From positions 1-22,668 of the forward strand of contig CALJSD010000193.1 of NCBI GenBank assembly GCA_937976325.1: a stretch of 22,668 nucleotides of DNA. Direction: 5' to 3'. This DNA is from an uncultured Carnobacterium sp. GTDB taxonomy: Bacteria; Bacillota; Bacilli; Lactobacillales; Aerococcaceae. Below the pieces are notes generated by a model. That model was not told where the DNA came from. It worked only from the letters and a program-made list of their open reading frames with translations, and ran no database searches. Made by a program: the position numbers and the translations under genes. This document shows, piece by piece, positions 8,468 through 16,040 of the stretch (the first letter of the stretch is position 1; each line of letters opens with the position of its first letter).

Positions 8468-8544
8468 AAAGAAGACTTTATTTAGCGTAAGATAGTGGGA
8501 GTTTTTTCACAAAGTTATAAGAAACGCTCTATAAAGTCTTCTTT
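8468..8544. repeat. Long inverted repeat between dinB and pdhA
   Basis: AAAGAAGACTTTAT (8468-8481) pairs perfectly with ATAAAGTCTTCTTT (8531-8544). After a 2-nt mismatch, AGCGT (8484-8488) pairs with ACGCT (8524-8528). The loop is 35 nt. It could serve as the dinB terminator, though only a short T-rich stretch follows, or as a regulatory or vestigial element. Confidence 0.75.
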
Positions 8545-8546
8545 GC

Positions 8547-8575
8547 TTGCATATTTCACAAAAGTTTGTTAAATT
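8547..8575 (+). promoter_or_regulatory. Candidate pdh operon promoter
   Basis: TTGCAT (8547-8552) and TAAATT (8570-8575) are 17 bp apart, giving a leader of roughly 85 nt. A TTTCACAA segment lies in the spacer. Other -10-like sequences (TACGAT at 8580) exist, so the exact position is uncertain. Confidence 0.4.
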
Positions 8576-8665
8576 ATTATACGATAGCAGAGGGAATAGT
8601 ACAGTTCTAACTACCTGTTTTGTCTGTTAAGCACAATTTCTTATAGAAAAGGGGAAAAAAGAAGT

Positions 8666-9772
8666 ATGGCAACGAAGAAAAAATTCAATCTCGATGCACT
8701 TTTCACACCAAATAACACGAACTTCGAAATGGTTCAAGTGTTAGACGCAGAAGGAAATGTTGTAAATCCTGACTTAGTACCAGATTTGTCTGATGACGAA
8801 TTAGTTCAATTAATGACTGACATGGTATGGTCACGTATCTTACACGAACGTTCAACTGCATTAAACCGTCAAGGACGTTTAGGTTTCTACGCTCCAACAG
8901 CTGGACAAGAAGCTTCACAATTAGCTTCTATCAAAGCTTTTGAAAAAGACGACGTTCTATTACCAGGTTACCGTGATGTACCTCAATTAGTAAAACACGG
9001 TTTACCATTATCACAAGCATTCTTATGGTCTCGTGGACATGTTGCAGGTAACATGTACCCAGAATCATTAAAAGCTTTACCACCACAAATCATCATTGGT
9101 GCTCAATATGTTCAAGCAGCCGGTGTTGCTTTAGGTCTTAAAAAACGTGGTAAGAAAAATGTTGCAGTGACTTATACTGGTGATGGAGGATCTTCACAAG
9201 GGGACTTCTATGAAGGTATTAACTACGCTGGTGCATACCAAGCTCCTGCAGTATTCTTCATTCAAAACAATGGTTGGGCAATTTCAACTCCTCGTGAGTT
9301 ACAAACAGCTGCTCCAACATTAGCTCAAAAAGCAGTTGCTGCTGGTATCCCTGGTATCCAAGTAGATGGTATGGACCCATTAGCAGTTTACGCTGTAACT
9401 AAAAAAGCTCGTGAATACGCAGTTGCTGGAAACGGTCCTGTGTTAATCGAAACAATCTGCTTCCGTTATGGTCCTCATACATTATCAGGTGACGACCCAA
9501 CTCGTTACCAACCAGAAGGAATTCAAGATGAATGGGCTAAGAAAGATCCATTAATTCGTTTCCGTAACTACCTAACAGCTAAAGGCTTATGGTCAGAAGA
9601 AAAAGAAAACGAAGTAATCGAAGCAACTAAAGAAGAAATTAAAGAAGCGATTAAAGAGGCTGACAAACAACCTAAACAAAAAGTTTCATTCTTCTTAGAA
9701 ACAATGTTTGAAGAACCAACAAACGTTATTAAAGAACAAATCGAATACTTTAAAGCAAAGGAGAATAAATAA
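8666..9772 (+). CDS. pdhA: Pyruvate dehydrogenase E1 component, alpha subunit
   Basis: E1 alpha and E1 beta decarboxylate pyruvate with thiamine diphosphate and acetylate the E2 lipoyl arm. The 368-residue protein carries the ThDP/Mg motif from GDG (172-174) to NN (201-202), GYRDVPQLVKHGLPLSQAFLW near the active site, and the loop YGPHTLSGDDPTRY that corresponds to the phosphorylatable loop of mitochondrial E1. The branched-chain 2-oxoacid E1 is the main alternative, but the four-gene order and two-lipoyl E2 fit PDH. AAAAGGGG lies 11 nt before the ATG, a slightly long spacing. It is the first gene of pdhABCD, and codon use is strongly biased to the preferred set, as expected for a highly expressed enzyme. 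Confidence 0.95.
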   Translation: MATKKKFNLDALFTPNNTNFEMVQVLDAEGNVVNPDLVPDLSDDELVQLMTDMVWSRILHERSTALNRQGRLGFYAPTAGQEASQLASIKAFEKDDVLLPGYRDVPQLVKHGLPLSQAFLWSRGHVAGNMYPESLKALPPQIIIGAQYVQAAGVALGLKKRGKKNVAVTYTGDGGSSQGDFYEGINYAGAYQAPAVFFIQNNGWAISTPRELQTAAPTLAQKAVAAGIPGIQVDGMDPLAVYAVTKKAREYAVAGNGPVLIETICFRYGPHTLSGDDPTRYQPEGIQDEWAKKDPLIRFRNYLTAKGLWSEEKENEVIEATKEEIKEAIKEADKQPKQKVSFFLETMFEEPTNVIKEQIEYFKAKENK

Positions 9773-9774
9773 TT

Positions 9775-10752
9775 ATGGCACAAATGACAATGATTCAAGC
9801 CATCACTGATGCTTTGGCTGTCGAATTAAAACGTGATGAAAATGTCCTAATTTTCGGGGAAGACGTTGGTAAAAACGGTGGGGTTTTCCGTGCAACTCAA
9901 GGGCTTCAAGATGAATTCGGTGAAGACCGCGTGTTCAACACTCCTTTAGCAGAATCTGGTATCGGTGGTTTAGCAATCGGTTTAGCATTAGAAGGTTACC
10001 GTCCAGTTCCTGAAATCCAATTCTTCGGATTCGTATTCGAAGTAATGGATAGCGTGGTAGCTCAAGCAGCTCGTACACGTTACCGTATGGGTGGAACTCG
10101 TAACATGCCAATCGTATTCCGTTCACCATTTGGTGGTGGGGTACACACACCTGAATTACACTCAGATAACTTAGAAGGTTTAGTAGCTCAATCTCCAGGT
10201 TTGAAAGTGGTTATCCCTTCAAACCCATACGATGCAAAAGGATTATTAATTTCAGCTATTCGTGACAACGATCCAGTTGTTTACTTAGAACACATGAAAT
10301 TATACCGTTCATTCCGTGAAGAAGTTCCAGAAGGAGAATACACAGTTCCTCTAGGAGTAGCTGCAGTAACTCGTGAAGGTAAAGACGTATCTGTAATTAC
10401 TTACGGTGCAATGGTTCGTGAAGCTGTTAAAGCTGCTGAAAACTTAGAAAAAGAAGGAATCTCAGTAGAAGTTATCGACTTACGTACTGTTTCTCCATTA
10501 GACTTAGACACAATCTTAGCTTCAGTTGAAAAAACTGGTCGCGTAGTTGTTGTTCAAGAAGCACAACGTCAAGCTGGTATCGGCGCAATGGTAATGTCTG
10601 AAATTTCTGAACGTGCAATCTTAAGTTTAGAAGCTCCAATCGGACGTGTTGCAGCTCCAGATACAATCTTCCCATTTGGTCAAGCAGAAAACGACTGGTT
10701 ACCAAATGCTAGCGATATTGAAGCTAAAGTTCGCGAAACAGTGAACTTCTAA
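9775..10752 (+). CDS. pdhB: Pyruvate dehydrogenase E1 component, beta subunit
   Basis: This is the beta partner of PdhA in the E1 heterotetramer; it contributes the pyrimidine-side ThDP site. The 325-residue length is standard. Family blocks are clear: NVLIFGEDVGKNGGVFRAT (with the Glu that activates ThDP), FNTPLAESGIGGLAIGLA, PEIQFFGFVFEVMD, and VVQEAQRQAGIGAMVMSEI in the C-terminal transketolase domain. The ATG is 2 nt after the pdhA stop, and AAAGGAG (9757-9763) lies inside the pdhA 3' end, so the subunits are made together in equal amount. The gap after it contains a hairpin that separates E1 from E2 on the message. Confidence 0.96.
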   Translation: MAQMTMIQAITDALAVELKRDENVLIFGEDVGKNGGVFRATQGLQDEFGEDRVFNTPLAESGIGGLAIGLALEGYRPVPEIQFFGFVFEVMDSVVAQAARTRYRMGGTRNMPIVFRSPFGGGVHTPELHSDNLEGLVAQSPGLKVVIPSNPYDAKGLLISAIRDNDPVVYLEHMKLYRSFREEVPEGEYTVPLGVAAVTREGKDVSVITYGAMVREAVKAAENLEKEGISVEVIDLRTVSPLDLDTILASVEKTGRVVVVQEAQRQAGIGAMVMSEISERAILSLEAPIGRVAAPDTIFPFGQAENDWLPNASDIEAKVRETVNF

Positions 10753-10767
10753 TTCAACAATTTTCAT

Positions 10768-10802
10768 TCTAAAGAGCCTCTCGCATGAGTGTGCTCTTTA
10801 GA
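10768..10802 (+). promoter_or_regulatory. Intercistronic hairpin between pdhB and pdhC
   Basis: TCTAAAGAGC (10768-10777) pairs perfectly with GCTCTTTAGA (10793-10802) around a 15-nt loop. Only GTTTTATAAAAA follows, a weak T-tract. It could be a partial terminator, an RNase-processing or message-stability element that sets the E1 to E2 ratio. The structure is seen; the role is inferred. Confidence 0.65.
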
Positions 10803-10833
10803 GTTTTATAAAAATAAGAAGGGATGTACAAGC

Positions 10834-12429
10834 ATGGCTTTCCAATTTAAAATGCCTGATATCGGTGAAGGTATCGCAGAAGGCGAAATCGTAAAAATCG
10901 ACATTAAAGTCGGAGATACAATTCAAGAAGATGATATTTTATTCGAAGTACAAAACGACAAATCTGTAGAAGAAATTCCTTCTCCAGTAAGTGGTAAAGT
11001 ATTAGAAGTTAAAGTTCAAGAAGGTACAGTAGCTCGCGTAGGCGACGTTATCGTTGTTATCGACGATGGTTCTGGCCCAGCAGAAGCATCTGCACCAGCA
11101 GCGGCTCCAGCGGCAGCACCTGCACCAGCTGCACCAGCAGCATCAAGCACTTTCCAATTCAAATTACCTGACATCGGTGAAGGAATTGCAGAAGGTGAAA
11201 TCGTTAAAATCGACATCAAAGTAGGCGACAAGATTGCTGAAGATGACATTTTATTCGAAGTACAAAACGACAAATCTGTAGAAGAAATTCCTTCTCCAGT
11301 ATCTGGAACTGTAACAGCAGTTTTAGTATCTGAAGGAACAGTAGCTCACGTTGGTGATGTTATCGTTGAAATCGCAACAGAAGGCGGTTCTCACGCACCT
11401 GCAGCAGCGGCTCCAGCAGCACCTGCAGCTCCAGCGGCACCTGCAGCTCCAACAGGAGTTCCTGCAGCAAGCAACCCTGGTAAATTAGTATTAGCGATGC
11501 CTTCAGTTCGTCAATACGCACGTGAAAAAGGCGTTGATATTACAGCAGTAGTTCCAACTGGTAAAGGTGGACGTGTAACTCGTGAAGACATCGATAACTT
11601 CGGTGGCGCACCAGTAGCAGCTCCAGCAGCTCCAGCAGCAGTAGAAGCTCCTGCAGCAGCTCCAGCTCAAGCATCTGCACCAGCAGCGGCTCCAGCTCCA
11701 GCTAAACCATTCGTTGGATCAGCAGAACGTGAAGAACGCGTTAAATTAACCCCAATGCGTAAAGCAATCTCTAAAGCAATGGTTAACAGCAAACACACTG
11801 CACCACACGTTACATTACATGACCAAGTTGAAGTTTCTAAACTTTGGGATCACCGTAAGAAATTCAAAGATGTTGCAGCTGCACAAGGTACTAAATTAAC
11901 ATTCTTACCTTACGTTGTTAAAGCTTTAGCAGTAGCAATGAAGAAATTCCCAGTATTGAATGCTTCTATCGACGATGCATCTCAAGAAATTGTTTACAAA
12001 AACTACATCAATATCGGTATCGCTACAGATACAGATTTAGGTTTATTCGTTCCAAATATCAAAGATGCGAACACTAAGAGCATGTTCGGTATTGCAGATG
12101 AAATTAACGCATTAGCTGCAAAAGCTCATGAAGGTAAATTAACAGCTGCAGAAATGGGACAAGGAACAATTACAATCTCTAACATCGGTTCAGTAGGTGG
12201 CGGTTGGTTCACTCCAGTTATCAACTACCCTGAAGTTGCGATTTTAGGTGTTGGTACAATCGTTCGCGAACCAGTAATCAACGAAAACGATGAAATCGTA
12301 ATCGGACGTAACATGAAATTATCATTAAGCTTTGACCACCGTATCGTGGACGGCGCAACTGCTCAAAAAGCTATGAACGAAATCAAACGTCTATTAAACG
12401 ATCCAGAATTATTATTAATGGAAGCTTAA
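10834..12429 (+). CDS. pdhC: Pyruvate dehydrogenase E2 (dihydrolipoamide acetyltransferase), two lipoyl domains
   Basis: E2 forms the core of the complex and moves the acetyl group from lipoyl arms to CoA. The 531-residue protein has, in order, lipoyl domain 1 (about 2-78, lipoylated K43 in NDKSVEEIPS), an Ala/Pro-rich linker, lipoyl domain 2 (about 106-182, K147), a second Ala/Pro linker, a peripheral subunit-binding domain (AMPSVRQYAREKGVD to REDIDNF), a third linker, and the catalytic domain with H502 and D506 in SFDHRIVDGATA. I chose the ATG at 10834 because AAGAAGGGA precedes it and MAFQFKMPDIGEG is the expected N-terminus; the upstream in-frame extension from 10789 lies in the hairpin and is not family-like. 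The two lipoyl domains are nearly identical, with a period of 104 codons. Confidence 0.96.
   Translation: MAFQFKMPDIGEGIAEGEIVKIDIKVGDTIQEDDILFEVQNDKSVEEIPSPVSGKVLEVKVQEGTVARVGDVIVVIDDGSGPAEASAPAAAPAAAPAPAAPAASSTFQFKLPDIGEGIAEGEIVKIDIKVGDKIAEDDILFEVQNDKSVEEIPSPVSGTVTAVLVSEGTVAHVGDVIVEIATEGGSHAPAAAAPAAPAAPAAPAAPTGVPAASNPGKLVLAMPSVRQYAREKGVDITAVVPTGKGGRVTREDIDNFGGAPVAAPAAPAAVEAPAAAPAQASAPAAAPAPAKPFVGSAEREERVKLTPMRKAISKAMVNSKHTAPHVTLHDQVEVSKLWDHRKKFKDVAAAQGTKLTFLPYVVKALAVAMKKFPVLNASIDDASQEIVYKNYINIGIATDTDLGLFVPNIKDANTKSMFGIADEINALAAKAHEGKLTAAEMGQGTITISNIGSVGGGWFTPVINYPEVAILGVGTIVREPVINENDEIVIGRNMKLSLSFDHRIVDGATAQKAMNEIKRLLNDPELLLMEA
10936..11301 (+). repeat. 54-bp identical direct repeat within the two lipoyl domains of pdhC
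   Basis: Bases 10936-10989 and 11248-11301 are identical over 54 nt, 312 nt apart, exactly one lipoyl-domain unit. They surround the two lipoyl-lysine codons. Such identity at DNA level suggests a recent duplication or ongoing gene conversion between the domains. Confidence 0.9.
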
Positions 12430-12443
12430 TTCATTAAACTGTT

Positions 12444-12478
12444 AGGAACGACGTAGACACGTGTTTACGTCGGTTCCT
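12444..12478 (+). promoter_or_regulatory. Intercistronic hairpin between pdhC and pdhD
   Basis: AGGAACGACGTA (12444-12455) pairs with TACGTCGGTTCCT (12466-12478), 12 bp with a single bulged base, around a 10-nt loop. No strong T-tract follows, so full termination is unlikely. It parallels the pdhB-pdhC hairpin and may tune or protect the E3 part of the message. Confidence 0.7.
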
Positions 12479-12507
12479 TATTTGAAAACTTTTAAGAGGT
12501 GAAAAAA

Positions 12508-13914
12508 ATGGTAGTAGGCGATTTCGCTATTGAACTAGATACAGTCGTAATCGGTGCCGGCCCTGGTGGATATGTTGCAGCTATTCGTGCAGCACAAGAA
12601 GGTCAAAAAGTTGCGATTATCGAGAAAGAATATATTGGTGGTGTCTGCTTAAACGTTGGATGTATTCCATCTAAAGCGTTAATTTCAGCTGGACATCATT
12701 ACCAAGAAGCACAACACTCAGAAGTATTTGGTGTGACTGCTAAAGAAGTTGTTTTAGACTTCGCTAAAACTCAAGAATGGAAAGATAACCAAGTTGTTAA
12801 GAAATTAACTGCTGGTGTTGAGTACTTATTAAAGAAAAACAAAGTTGAAATCATTCGTGGAGAAGCTTTCTTAGTAGACGAACACACTTTACGTGTTGTT
12901 ACTGAAGACAGCGCTCAAACATACTCATTCAACCACGCTATCGTAGCTACTGGTAGCCGTCCAATCGAAATCAAAGGTTTCAAATTTGGCGGACGCGTTA
13001 TCGATTCAACAGGTGGTTTAGGTCTTAAAGAAGTTCCTAAAAAATTAGTTGTTATCGGTGGTGGAGTTATCGGTTCAGAATTAGGTTCAGCATACGCTAA
13101 CTTAGGTTCAGAAGTGACAATCCTTGAAGGTGCTCCAAGCATTCTTTCAATGTTTGACAAAGACATGGTTAAACTTGTTGAAGATAACATGGCTAAAAAA
13201 GGTGTTACTATCGTAACTAACGCAATGGCTAAAGAAGCTGTTGACAATGGTGATAGCGTAACTGTTAAGTACACAGTAGACGGCAAAGAAGAAGCTGTTG
13301 AAGCTGACTACGTAATGGTTGCTGTAGGTCGCCGTCCTAACACTGATGAATTAGGTTTAGACGTTGCTGGTGTTGAAATGACTGAACGTGGTTTAGTGAA
13401 AGTTGACAACCAAGGACGTACAAACGTTAAATCAATCTTTGCAATCGGTGATATCGTTCCTGGACCAGCTTTAGCTCACAAAGCAAGCTACGAAGGAAAA
13501 ATCGCTGCAGAAGCAATCTCAGGTAAAGCAGTGGCTGTTGACTACCGTGCAATGCCATCTGTTGCCTTCACTGATCCAGAATTAGCTTCAGTTGGTTATA
13601 CTCAACAACAAGCTAAAGATGCTGGTTTACAAGTGAAAGCTTCTAAATTCCCATTATCAGGAAATGGTCGTGCATTATCATTGAACGCTACTGAAGGTTT
13701 CGTTCGTTTAATCACTACTAAAGAAGATAACGTAATCGTTGGTGCACAAGTTGCCGGCGTGAACGCTTCAGATATCATTGCTGAATTAGGTTTAGCAATC
13801 GAAGCTGGAATGAATGCAGAAGATATCGCATTAACAATCCACTCACATCCATCATTATCAGAAGTAGTTATGGATACTGCTGAATTAGCATTAGGTATGC
13901 CAATTCACGTTTAA
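12508..13914 (+). CDS. pdhD: Dihydrolipoamide dehydrogenase (E3)
   Basis: E3 is the FAD flavoprotein that reoxidises dihydrolipoyl arms and passes electrons to NAD+. The 468-residue protein has the FAD site GAGPGG (16-21), the redox disulfide GGVCLNVGCIPSK (C47 and C52), an NAD-binding GGGVIGSE motif, ATGSRP, the second FAD motif FAIGDIVPGPALAH, and the C-terminal catalytic HPSLSE (H447, E452). It starts at ATG 12508, with AAGAGGTG 6 nt upstream; the GTG at 12499 is part of that ribosome-binding site. It is the last gene of the pdh operon. With no glycine-cleavage or other oxoacid dehydrogenase genes nearby, the PDH complex is its evident partner, though E3 is often shared. Confidence 0.97.
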   Translation: MVVGDFAIELDTVVIGAGPGGYVAAIRAAQEGQKVAIIEKEYIGGVCLNVGCIPSKALISAGHHYQEAQHSEVFGVTAKEVVLDFAKTQEWKDNQVVKKLTAGVEYLLKKNKVEIIRGEAFLVDEHTLRVVTEDSAQTYSFNHAIVATGSRPIEIKGFKFGGRVIDSTGGLGLKEVPKKLVVIGGGVIGSELGSAYANLGSEVTILEGAPSILSMFDKDMVKLVEDNMAKKGVTIVTNAMAKEAVDNGDSVTVKYTVDGKEEAVEADYVMVAVGRRPNTDELGLDVAGVEMTERGLVKVDNQGRTNVKSIFAIGDIVPGPALAHKASYEGKIAAEAISGKAVAVDYRAMPSVAFTDPELASVGYTQQQAKDAGLQVKASKFPLSGNGRALSLNATEGFVRLITTKEDNVIVGAQVAGVNASDIIAELGLAIEAGMNAEDIALTIHSHPSLSEVVMDTAELALGMPIHV

Positions 13915-13932
13915 TTTCATAAATTAAACATC

Positions 13933-13961
13933 AGGGGACTCGAATTTTCGGGTCCTTTTTT
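13933..13961 (+). terminator. Rho-independent terminator after pdhD
   Basis: Bases 13933-13943 pair with 13948-13958 (several G-U pairs, 4-nt loop) and run into a T-tract from 13956 to 13961. Confidence 0.85.
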
Positions 13962-14056
13962 GTTGCCATTATAGGAAAAATCGTGCGTCTATTGCTATAA
14001 ACACGAACAATTGCCCAAATGAACTTTGAAATATTTGTGGTTTTCTTCGGAATAGC

Positions 14057-14086
14057 TTGATTGGAGAAGGGGTTATCGCTTATAAT
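14057..14086 (+). promoter_or_regulatory. Probable sigma-A promoter for psuK-psuG
   Basis: TTGATT (14057-14062) and a consensus TATAAT (14081-14086) are 18 bp apart. The leader would be about 75 nt and contains a possible ATGAAGC/GCTTCAT hairpin (14085-14091 with 14115-14121). The rest of the 13962-14166 gap shows nothing else. Confidence 0.7.
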
Positions 14087-14166
14087 GAAGCGTATAAGAG
14101 CGAATGAAGGAAAAGCTTCATCATCCTCCATTCATCGAACCTTTTTGTAAACGAAGGGGGATGTTC

Positions 14167-15120
14167 ATGTCAGAAGACAAGAAATTTAAAGATTCCTACG
14201 TACTTTGTATCGGTGGAATGAACGTGGACAAGAAAGTCCAATTGCTCGAAAATCTCGTTCTTGAAACGAGTAATCCTGTGGTCTCGTCGCTAAGTGCTGG
14301 TGGTGTTTCTAGAAACATTGCCGAAAATTTGGGACGTCTAGGGTTGACTGTAAAGATGTTATCGGTAGCAGGTGATGACGAAAATTTTGCATGGCTCGAA
14401 AAAGAGACTAAAGACATTATCGATTTTTCGTTAGTGGACAGACTTCCTGGAAAAATGACATCGAATTATACGGCGATTTTAGACCTAGAGGGAGATATGT
14501 GTCTGGCGTTAGCTGACATGACCATTTGTGAGGAGATGACACCTGAGTGGCTTTCTTCGCATGAAGAAGCAGTGAAACAAGCAGTGCTAGTCATTGCGGA
14601 CTTAAATCTTCCGCAAGAAACTTTAGAAGCGCTCATTCAGCTAACTAATCTTGAAAAAATTCCACTGGCGATTATTCCTGTGAGCGGACCTAAGATGAAA
14701 AGAATCCCTGACAAATTACAAGGAGTTTCTTGGATTGTCGTGAATGAAGATGAGTCAAAAACAAGGTACGGCGAACACACGCTTTCGGAACTAGCTACAT
14801 TGTGGCAGAAGGATGGCGTAGAAAATATCGTCATTACAAAAGGGACGAAATGTGGTGTTTTTGCAGATAGTACTGGAGTCGTAAAGACTTTTACACCGAT
14901 AAAAGCTGATCATGTTCAAGACGTGACAGGAGCAGGAGATTCATTTTCTTCTGGAGTGCTTTACGGGGCTCTTAAAGGAGCAAGCTTGGAAGAGTCGATT
15001 GGATACGGATTAACGAATTCGTACTATACGGTCCAAGCCATTGAAACAGTTCGAAAAGACTTAAACGCTAAGTCATTTGAAAAAGAATATCAACAATTAA
15101 AGGAAAGAGGTTTATCATGA
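14167..15120 (+). CDS. psuK: PfkB-family kinase, probably pseudouridine kinase
   Basis: This kinase is predicted to phosphorylate pseudouridine to its 5'-phosphate, the substrate of the PsuG encoded next. The 317-residue protein has the ribokinase/PfkB hallmarks: an N-terminal CIGGMNVDKK substrate motif, SAGGVSRNIAENLGRLG, and the C-terminal anion-hole motif DVTGAGDSF with catalytic base D258. Substrate choice is inferred from the neighbour, since PfkB members also act on ribose, fructose-1-phosphate and nucleosides. Start: the ATG at 14167 has GAAGGGGG 6 nt upstream; the ATG at 14161 would have no spacing, and the extension from 14104 has no ribosome-binding site. The stop overlaps the psuG start as ATGA. 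Confidence 0.85.
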   Translation: MSEDKKFKDSYVLCIGGMNVDKKVQLLENLVLETSNPVVSSLSAGGVSRNIAENLGRLGLTVKMLSVAGDDENFAWLEKETKDIIDFSLVDRLPGKMTSNYTAILDLEGDMCLALADMTICEEMTPEWLSSHEEAVKQAVLVIADLNLPQETLEALIQLTNLEKIPLAIIPVSGPKMKRIPDKLQGVSWIVVNEDESKTRYGEHTLSELATLWQKDGVENIVITKGTKCGVFADSTGVVKTFTPIKADHVQDVTGAGDSFSSGVLYGALKGASLEESIGYGLTNSYYTVQAIETVRKDLNAKSFEKEYQQLKERGLS

Positions 15121-16031
15121 ATCCATTATTATCAATCAGTAAAGAAGTGCAACACGCATTAGACAATAACTTACCAGTCGTTGCGTTAGAATCAACTATC
15201 ATTTCACACGGAATGCCATATCCACAAAACGTTGAAATGGCTAAAACAGTAGAACAAATTATCCGCGACAATGGTGCAGTTCCAGCAACAATCGCTATCA
15301 TGGATGGAAAATACAAAATTGGTTTAGAAGAAGCGGACTTAGAACGTCTTGCAAAAGAAAAACCAGTCGCAAAAGTATCTCGCCGTGACTTAGCAGAAAC
15401 ATTTGCTAAAGGTGTTTTAGGAGCAACTACAGTAGCAACAACAATGATTGGTGCGCACTTAGCTGGTATCAAAGTGTTCGTAACTGGTGGTATCGGTGGG
15501 GTTCACCGTGGCGTTGAAGAAACAATGGATATTTCAGCAGACTTAGATGAATTAGGACAAACTCCAGTAACAGTTGTCTGCGCTGGTGCCAAAGCGATTC
15601 TTGATTTACCACGTACTCTTGAATATTTAGAAACAAAAGGGGTGCCAGTAGTAGGATACCAAACAGACTACTTACCAGCATTCTACACTCGTACTTCTGA
15701 GTACAAATTAAATAGCCGTGTAGACTCAGCTAAAGAAGTAGCTGAAATGATTCGTTACTCTGAGTTATTGAACCTTAAAGGTGGTATCTTAGTTACAAAC
15801 CCAATTCCTGCAGAATACGAAATTCCACACGAAAAAATCGATGCGATTATCGATCAAGCGGTTCGTGAAGCAGATGAAAAAGGCGTTCACGGTAAAGATA
15901 GCACACCATTCTTATTAGCGAAAATCGTTGAGTTAACAGGCGGAGAAAGCTTGAAGACAAACATCCAGCTTGTTTACAATAACGCGAAACTTGGTGCGCA
16001 AATCGCAAAAGAATACCAAGAAGGAAAATAA
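15117..16031 (+). CDS. psuG: Pseudouridine-5'-phosphate glycosidase
   Basis: PsuG splits the C-C glycosidic bond of pseudouridine 5'-phosphate to uracil and ribose 5-phosphate, recycling the modified base from RNA turnover. The 304-residue protein matches the family end to end: ALESTIISHGMPYP with E25, a conserved TGGIGGVHRG block, CAGAKAILD with K159 (the position of the catalytic lysine in E. coli PsuG), GYQTDYLPAFY, and NPIPAEYEIP. It is coupled to psuK by a 4-nt overlap with GGAAAGAGG upstream. No nucleoside transporter is adjacent, so substrate may come from internal RNA decay or a distant importer. Its 3' end contains a promoter-like sequence, and the structured region begins 9 nt after the stop. 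Confidence 0.95.
   Translation: MNPLLSISKEVQHALDNNLPVVALESTIISHGMPYPQNVEMAKTVEQIIRDNGAVPATIAIMDGKYKIGLEEADLERLAKEKPVAKVSRRDLAETFAKGVLGATTVATTMIGAHLAGIKVFVTGGIGGVHRGVEETMDISADLDELGQTPVTVVCAGAKAILDLPRTLEYLETKGVPVVGYQTDYLPAFYTRTSEYKLNSRVDSAKEVAEMIRYSELLNLKGGILVTNPIPAEYEIPHEKIDAIIDQAVREADEKGVHGKDSTPFLLAKIVELTGGESLKTNIQLVYNNAKLGAQIAKEYQEGK
15951..15980 (+). promoter_or_regulatory. Promoter-like sequence inside the psuG 3' end, possible promoter of the structured RNA
   Basis: TTGAAG (15951-15956) and TACAAT (15975-15980) are 18 bp apart. A start near 15987 would lie about 50 nt before the first helix of the structured region. The bases also encode conserved PsuG residues, so this may be chance. 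Confidence 0.35.
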
Positions 16032-16040
16032 TCAAAAACT

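Larger units (their letters stand above)
8363..8607 (+). repeat. Three direct copies of TAGTACAGTT
   Basis: Copies begin at 8363, 8386 and 8597. The first two are identical over 12 bp and start 23 bp apart, close to two helical turns. The third lies just downstream of the likely -10 box. The motif does not recur elsewhere in the window that I can see. An operator for an unknown regulator is one reading. Confidence 0.7.
8358..8665 (+). promoter_or_regulatory. pdh operon upstream region with repeats, inverted repeat and A-tracts
   Basis: This 308-bp stretch has no credible gene. It holds two TAGTACAGTTTC copies (8363-8374 and 8386-8397), a third TAGTACAGTTC (8597-8607), two tandem 10-bp TACTGAAAA units (8421-8439) among A-tracts, a long inverted repeat (8468-8544), and the best promoter candidate just before the third repeat. 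Three TTGTGAAA/TTTCACAA segments (8399-8406, 8505-8512, 8554-8561) resemble single halves of a Rex redox-regulator site, but no complete palindrome is present. The density of signals suggests regulated transcription of the pdh operon; no regulator gene is adjacent. Confidence 0.6.

Noticed and set aside
10789..10833. An N-terminal extension of PdhC beginning MCSLEFYKNKKG
   Set aside because: It runs through the intercistronic hairpin, has no ribosome-binding site, and the family start MAFQFKMPDIGEG at 10834 has a good one.
14104..14166. An N-terminal extension of PsuK
   Set aside because: It covers the leader and the GAAGGGGG ribosome-binding site; the ATG at 14167 is correctly spaced.
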